Source: AP-15 sp963698995
Lineage (GTDB): Bacteria > Pseudomonadota > Alphaproteobacteria > ATCC43930 > CGMCC-115725
Assembly: GCA_963698995.1 (NCBI GenBank)
Contig: CAVOTD010000011.1
Span: forward strand, 62,001-126,000
Reading direction: 5' to 3'
DNA length: 64,000 bases
Part shown: in pieces, positions 62,027-64,000 of the stretch
Layout: the number at the start of each line of letters is the position of its first letter
How positions within the stretch are numbered: position 1 is the first letter of the stretch
Position numbers and translations under genes: made by a program
The notes under the pieces: model-generated
The model's input: the letters and a program-made list of their open reading frames with translations, nothing else
Databases searched by the model: none
Told to the model about the DNA's origin: nothing

Positions 62027-62458
62027 ATGAGACGATGGACGATTGCGGCTGCAACGGCCGTGCTGGTCGCGGCAGCGTGGTGGCACTGGCCGGCCGCCGC
62101 GCAACGGGCGGCCCAGCCCGAGGCTGCGGCCGACATGATCACTTTCGACCAGTATCGTGACTTCCGCTTGCGCGATCTGCAGCAACGCCAGGCACGGCTG
62201 GCGCGGCAGCTGGCCGCTCCCGGCCTGTCTGCGGCGGACAAGGCAAGCATCGAGCGGCGCAAATCCTACTACGATCAGCAGGCGGCGATGCCCGAGGAGC
62301 CGCGCGACCAGCTCTACCGCGAGCGTTTCGACCAAATCGACGCCAATCACGACGGCAAGCTCGATCCGGAAGAACGTGCCGCATGGCGCGAGAAGCAGCG
62401 CGAGCATTACCGGCAACAATCAGCCGAACGCGCCGCCGCGACCGCCCCGCCGCACTAG
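62027..62458 (+). CDS. Small exported EF-hand protein
   Basis: 143 aa. Signal peptide MRRWTIAAATAVLVAAAWWH then WPAAAQ. One good EF-hand loop near the C-terminus, DQIDANHDGKLDPEERAAWR (D-x-N-x-D-G-x-L-D-x-x-E), and a charged helix before it (DFRLRDLQQRQARLARQLAA). Probable periplasmic calcium-binding protein. ATG 62027 has GAGGAG six bases upstream; another ATG at 62021 is too near the ribosome site. Found after msrP but probably a separate unit. Confidence 0.8.
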   Translation: MRRWTIAAATAVLVAAAWWHWPAAAQRAAQPEAAADMITFDQYRDFRLRDLQQRQARLARQLAAPGLSAADKASIERRKSYYDQQAAMPEEPRDQLYRERFDQIDANHDGKLDPEERAAWREKQREHYRQQSAERAAATAPPH

Positions 62459-62558
62459 CCGCGAGCACGCCCGCTTTTCAGATGGACTACGGTTCCATCT
62501 TGTTCTTCGCCTTTGTCTCTCGGCATGATGGTCGACCATAGTTTGTCGGGAGAGGCCC

Positions 62559-63390
62559 TTGCCCGGGGAAGAAATTGCGCCGCTGCTGACTGCCGACAGC
62601 ATTACCCGCATCGGTAGCGAGGCGGCGGGCGCGGTCGTCGTCAACGGCTCGCATGGCGGCGTCTATGCCGCCTATCTCGCGGCGAAGCTCGGCGTCGCCG
62701 CGGCGATCTTCAACGATGCCGGAGTGGGGCGCGACAATGCCGGCATTTCCGGGCTGGGCTACTTGGACGCGCTCGGCATCCCGGCAGCCGCCGTCGGGCA
62801 CAACACTGCGCGGATCGGCGACGGGTCGGACATGATCTCGCGAGGGGTCGTCACGCATGCGAACCCGCCCGCCGTCGCGCTCGGCTGCCACACCGGCATG
62901 ACCTGCCGGGACGCCGCGGCCGCCCTGCAGCAAACCGCAGCAAGCGGGCGCGAGCCGCCGCCGGCGCTCGAAGCCGCTTTCCTTCTGATCCACGAGCCGC
63001 CGGCGCTCTGGGCGCTCGACTCGGCTTCGCTGATTGGTTCGCGGCACATCGGAGCGGTCGTCGTAACGGGGTCGCATGGCGGGCTCTTGGGCGGCCGGCC
63101 GGATACCGCGCTGAAGGTCGATGCGCTTGCCGCGCTGTTCAATGATGCCGGGATCGGGATCGAGGAGGCCGGTGTATCGCGGCTCCCGGCGCTGGCGGCG
63201 CGCGGCATCGCCGCCGGGACGGTCGCGGCGGCGAGCGCGCGCATCGGCGACGCGCGATCGACCTATGAGGATGGCATCCTGACGCGGGTCAACGCCTGCG
63301 CCGCCGCCGTTGGCATTGCGCCGGGGGTCAGCGCGCGCGAGTTTGTCGCGATCATCCGGCGCAGCGGCGGTCGAACGGGAGAAAAACTCA
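62559..63390 (+). CDS. Unknown protein with two homologous repeats, continuous with the next gene
   Basis: About 277 aa, start TTG 62559 (GGGAGAGG upstream). Two repeats: GAVVVNGSHGGVYAAYLAAK, IFNDAGVGRDNAGISGLGYL, ARIGDGSDMISRGVVTHAN (residues about 26-125) and GAVVVTGSHGGLLGGRPDTA, LFNDAGIGIEEAGVSRLPAL, ARIGDARSTYEDGILTRVN (about 164-265). I do not know the family; SHGG and NDAG look like substrate or metal sites. There is no stop before the thiamine-diphosphate gene, so the two form one open frame: either a true fusion or a stop lost through an indel. Antisense 480-codon frame is rejected. Confidence 0.65.
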
Positions 63391-64000
63391 TGAGCAGGGC
63401 CGAGCGAGCGAGCAACCGACCGGCGGGACGCATGAACGGCGGCCGCGCGCTCGCCGAGATGCTGCGGCTCGCCGAGGTCGGGCCGATGTTCGGAATGGGC
63501 GGATTTCAGCTCTTGCCGTTTTACGACGCGCTGGCCCAGCTCGGCTTGCGGCACTTCCTGATCAATGACGAGCGTTGCGGCGCCTTTGCGGCGGACGCCT
63601 ATGCCCGGGTCACCAATCGTCCGGGGGTCTGCGACGGCACCTTGGGTCCCGGCGCGACCAATCTGGTGACCGGCCTGATCGAAGGGCTCAACGCCGGGAC
63701 GCCGATGATCGCGCTCGCCGGCGACACCAACCGGGCGCATTCCTGGAAGAACATGACGCAGGAATGCCGGCAGGCGGAGATCTTGCGCCCGGCGGTCAAG
63801 GAGCTGATCCGGGTCGAGCTGACGAGCCGTGTCCCGGAACTGCTGCGCCGCGCGTTTGCGGTGGCGACGTCGGGCCGGCCGGGGCCGGTGCTGCTCGACG
63901 TGCCGGAGGATGTCTGCCACGGCGAGCACGACTTCACCGCCGACGATTTCGCGATCGACCCGTCGACCTTGCAGGCGCCGGCCCGGCGCATTCGGCCCGA
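63391..64000 (+). CDS. Thiamine-diphosphate-binding enzyme (acetolactate synthase-like), 3' end outside window
   Basis: First 203 residues. GGRALAEMLRLAEVGPMFGM, FLINDERCGAFAADAYARVT with the conserved Glu that activates the cofactor, GVCDGTLGPGATNLVTGLIE, TPMIALAGDTNRAHSWKNMT, RPGPVLLDVPEDVCHGEHDF. N-terminal PYR domain of the AHAS/benzoylformate decarboxylase superfamily; the central and PP domains lie beyond the edge. Start taken at ATG 63391 with GGGAG before it; MNGGRALAEM at 63433 is an alternative. Open frame continues from the preceding gene. Substrate unknown. Confidence 0.88.

Noticed and set aside
62487..63929. 480-codon open frame on the minus strand
   Set aside because: Antisense to the repeat protein and thiamine-diphosphate enzyme, whose plus-strand translation has clear family motifs; the minus product is Arg/Asp-rich shadow sequence.
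1..64000. tRNA, rRNA or CRISPR
   Set aside because: No T-loop-like GGTTCRANNCC in cloverleaf context, no rRNA sequence and no regularly spaced repeats were noticed on either strand.

Overview
The window is high-GC chromosomal DNA from an alphaproteobacterium, most likely of the Rhodospirillales/Hyphomicrobiales type. The pointers are the order SDR - uvrC - pgsA with molybdopterin genes behind it, a poly-hydroxyalkanoate phasin, a UbiK-type accessory factor, an EF-G-like paralogue with degenerate GTPase motifs, many CoA-transferase III, acyl-CoA dehydrogenase and LLM-type catabolic genes, and dispersed extragenic palindromes of a kind common in that group. I saw no tRNA, rRNA or CRISPR array. 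Taxonomy is inference, not proven.

Layout. 1-2.0 kb: citrate synthase gene (runs off the left edge), divergent from a helix-turn-helix/citrate-synthase-like fusion; they share a promoter region carrying a perfect 17-nt palindrome. 2.1-11.5 kb: small-molecule metabolism (two-subunit thiamine-diphosphate decarboxylase, CoA transferase, TerC and MFS membrane proteins, SAM hydroxide adenosyltransferase, DedA, MaoC hydratase + CitE-like lyase, NIPSNAP). 11.7-20.6 kb: AraC/TPR regulator, a double PAP2/haloperoxidase-like protein, amidohydrolase, second CoA transferase, an ArsR regulator with two thioredoxin-like DUF899 genes, formamidase-like hydrolase. 20.6-26.9 kb: acyl-CoA dehydrogenases, acyltransferase, cupin, fumarylacetoacetase-like hydrolase, aminotransferase. 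27.5-28.1 kb: glutathione transferase. About 28.2-35.7 kb: an island of visibly lower GC with unfamiliar genes, a serine recombinase and an IS1634-like insertion, bounded by an imperfect 32-bp direct repeat. 35.7-41 kb: WYL regulator with cupin and GNAT, EamA permease, aldo/keto reductase, LLM flavoenzyme. 41-48 kb: ubiK-like, ybjN-like, proC, TetR, phasin, two-component system, MarR, branched-chain aminotransferase. 48-57 kb: moaE-moaD-moeA-mobB, pgsA, uvrC, SDR, uvrB, all on the minus strand. 57-64 kb: aspartate-type aminotransferase, EF-G-like GTPase, msrP, EF-hand protein, and a tandem-repeat protein running into a thiamine-diphosphate enzyme that leaves the window.

How the genes fit together. 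Several runs look like catabolic operons for CoA esters and ring-cleavage-like products (MaoC + CitE-like; acyl-CoA dehydrogenases; cupin + FAH-family hydrolase). The Mo-cofactor genes at 48-50.6 kb supply the cofactor that the MsrP-type reductase at 61 kb needs. UvrB and UvrC, the two incision subunits of nucleotide excision repair, lie close together.

Caution on quality. About twenty genes, including uvrB and moaD, are broken by single-base indels after which the protein continues cleanly in another frame. The density is highest at 20-26 kb. This pattern is best explained by uncorrected sequencing or assembly errors, so 'pseudogene' calls here are provisional; spans are given for the whole gene and the approximate break points are listed.
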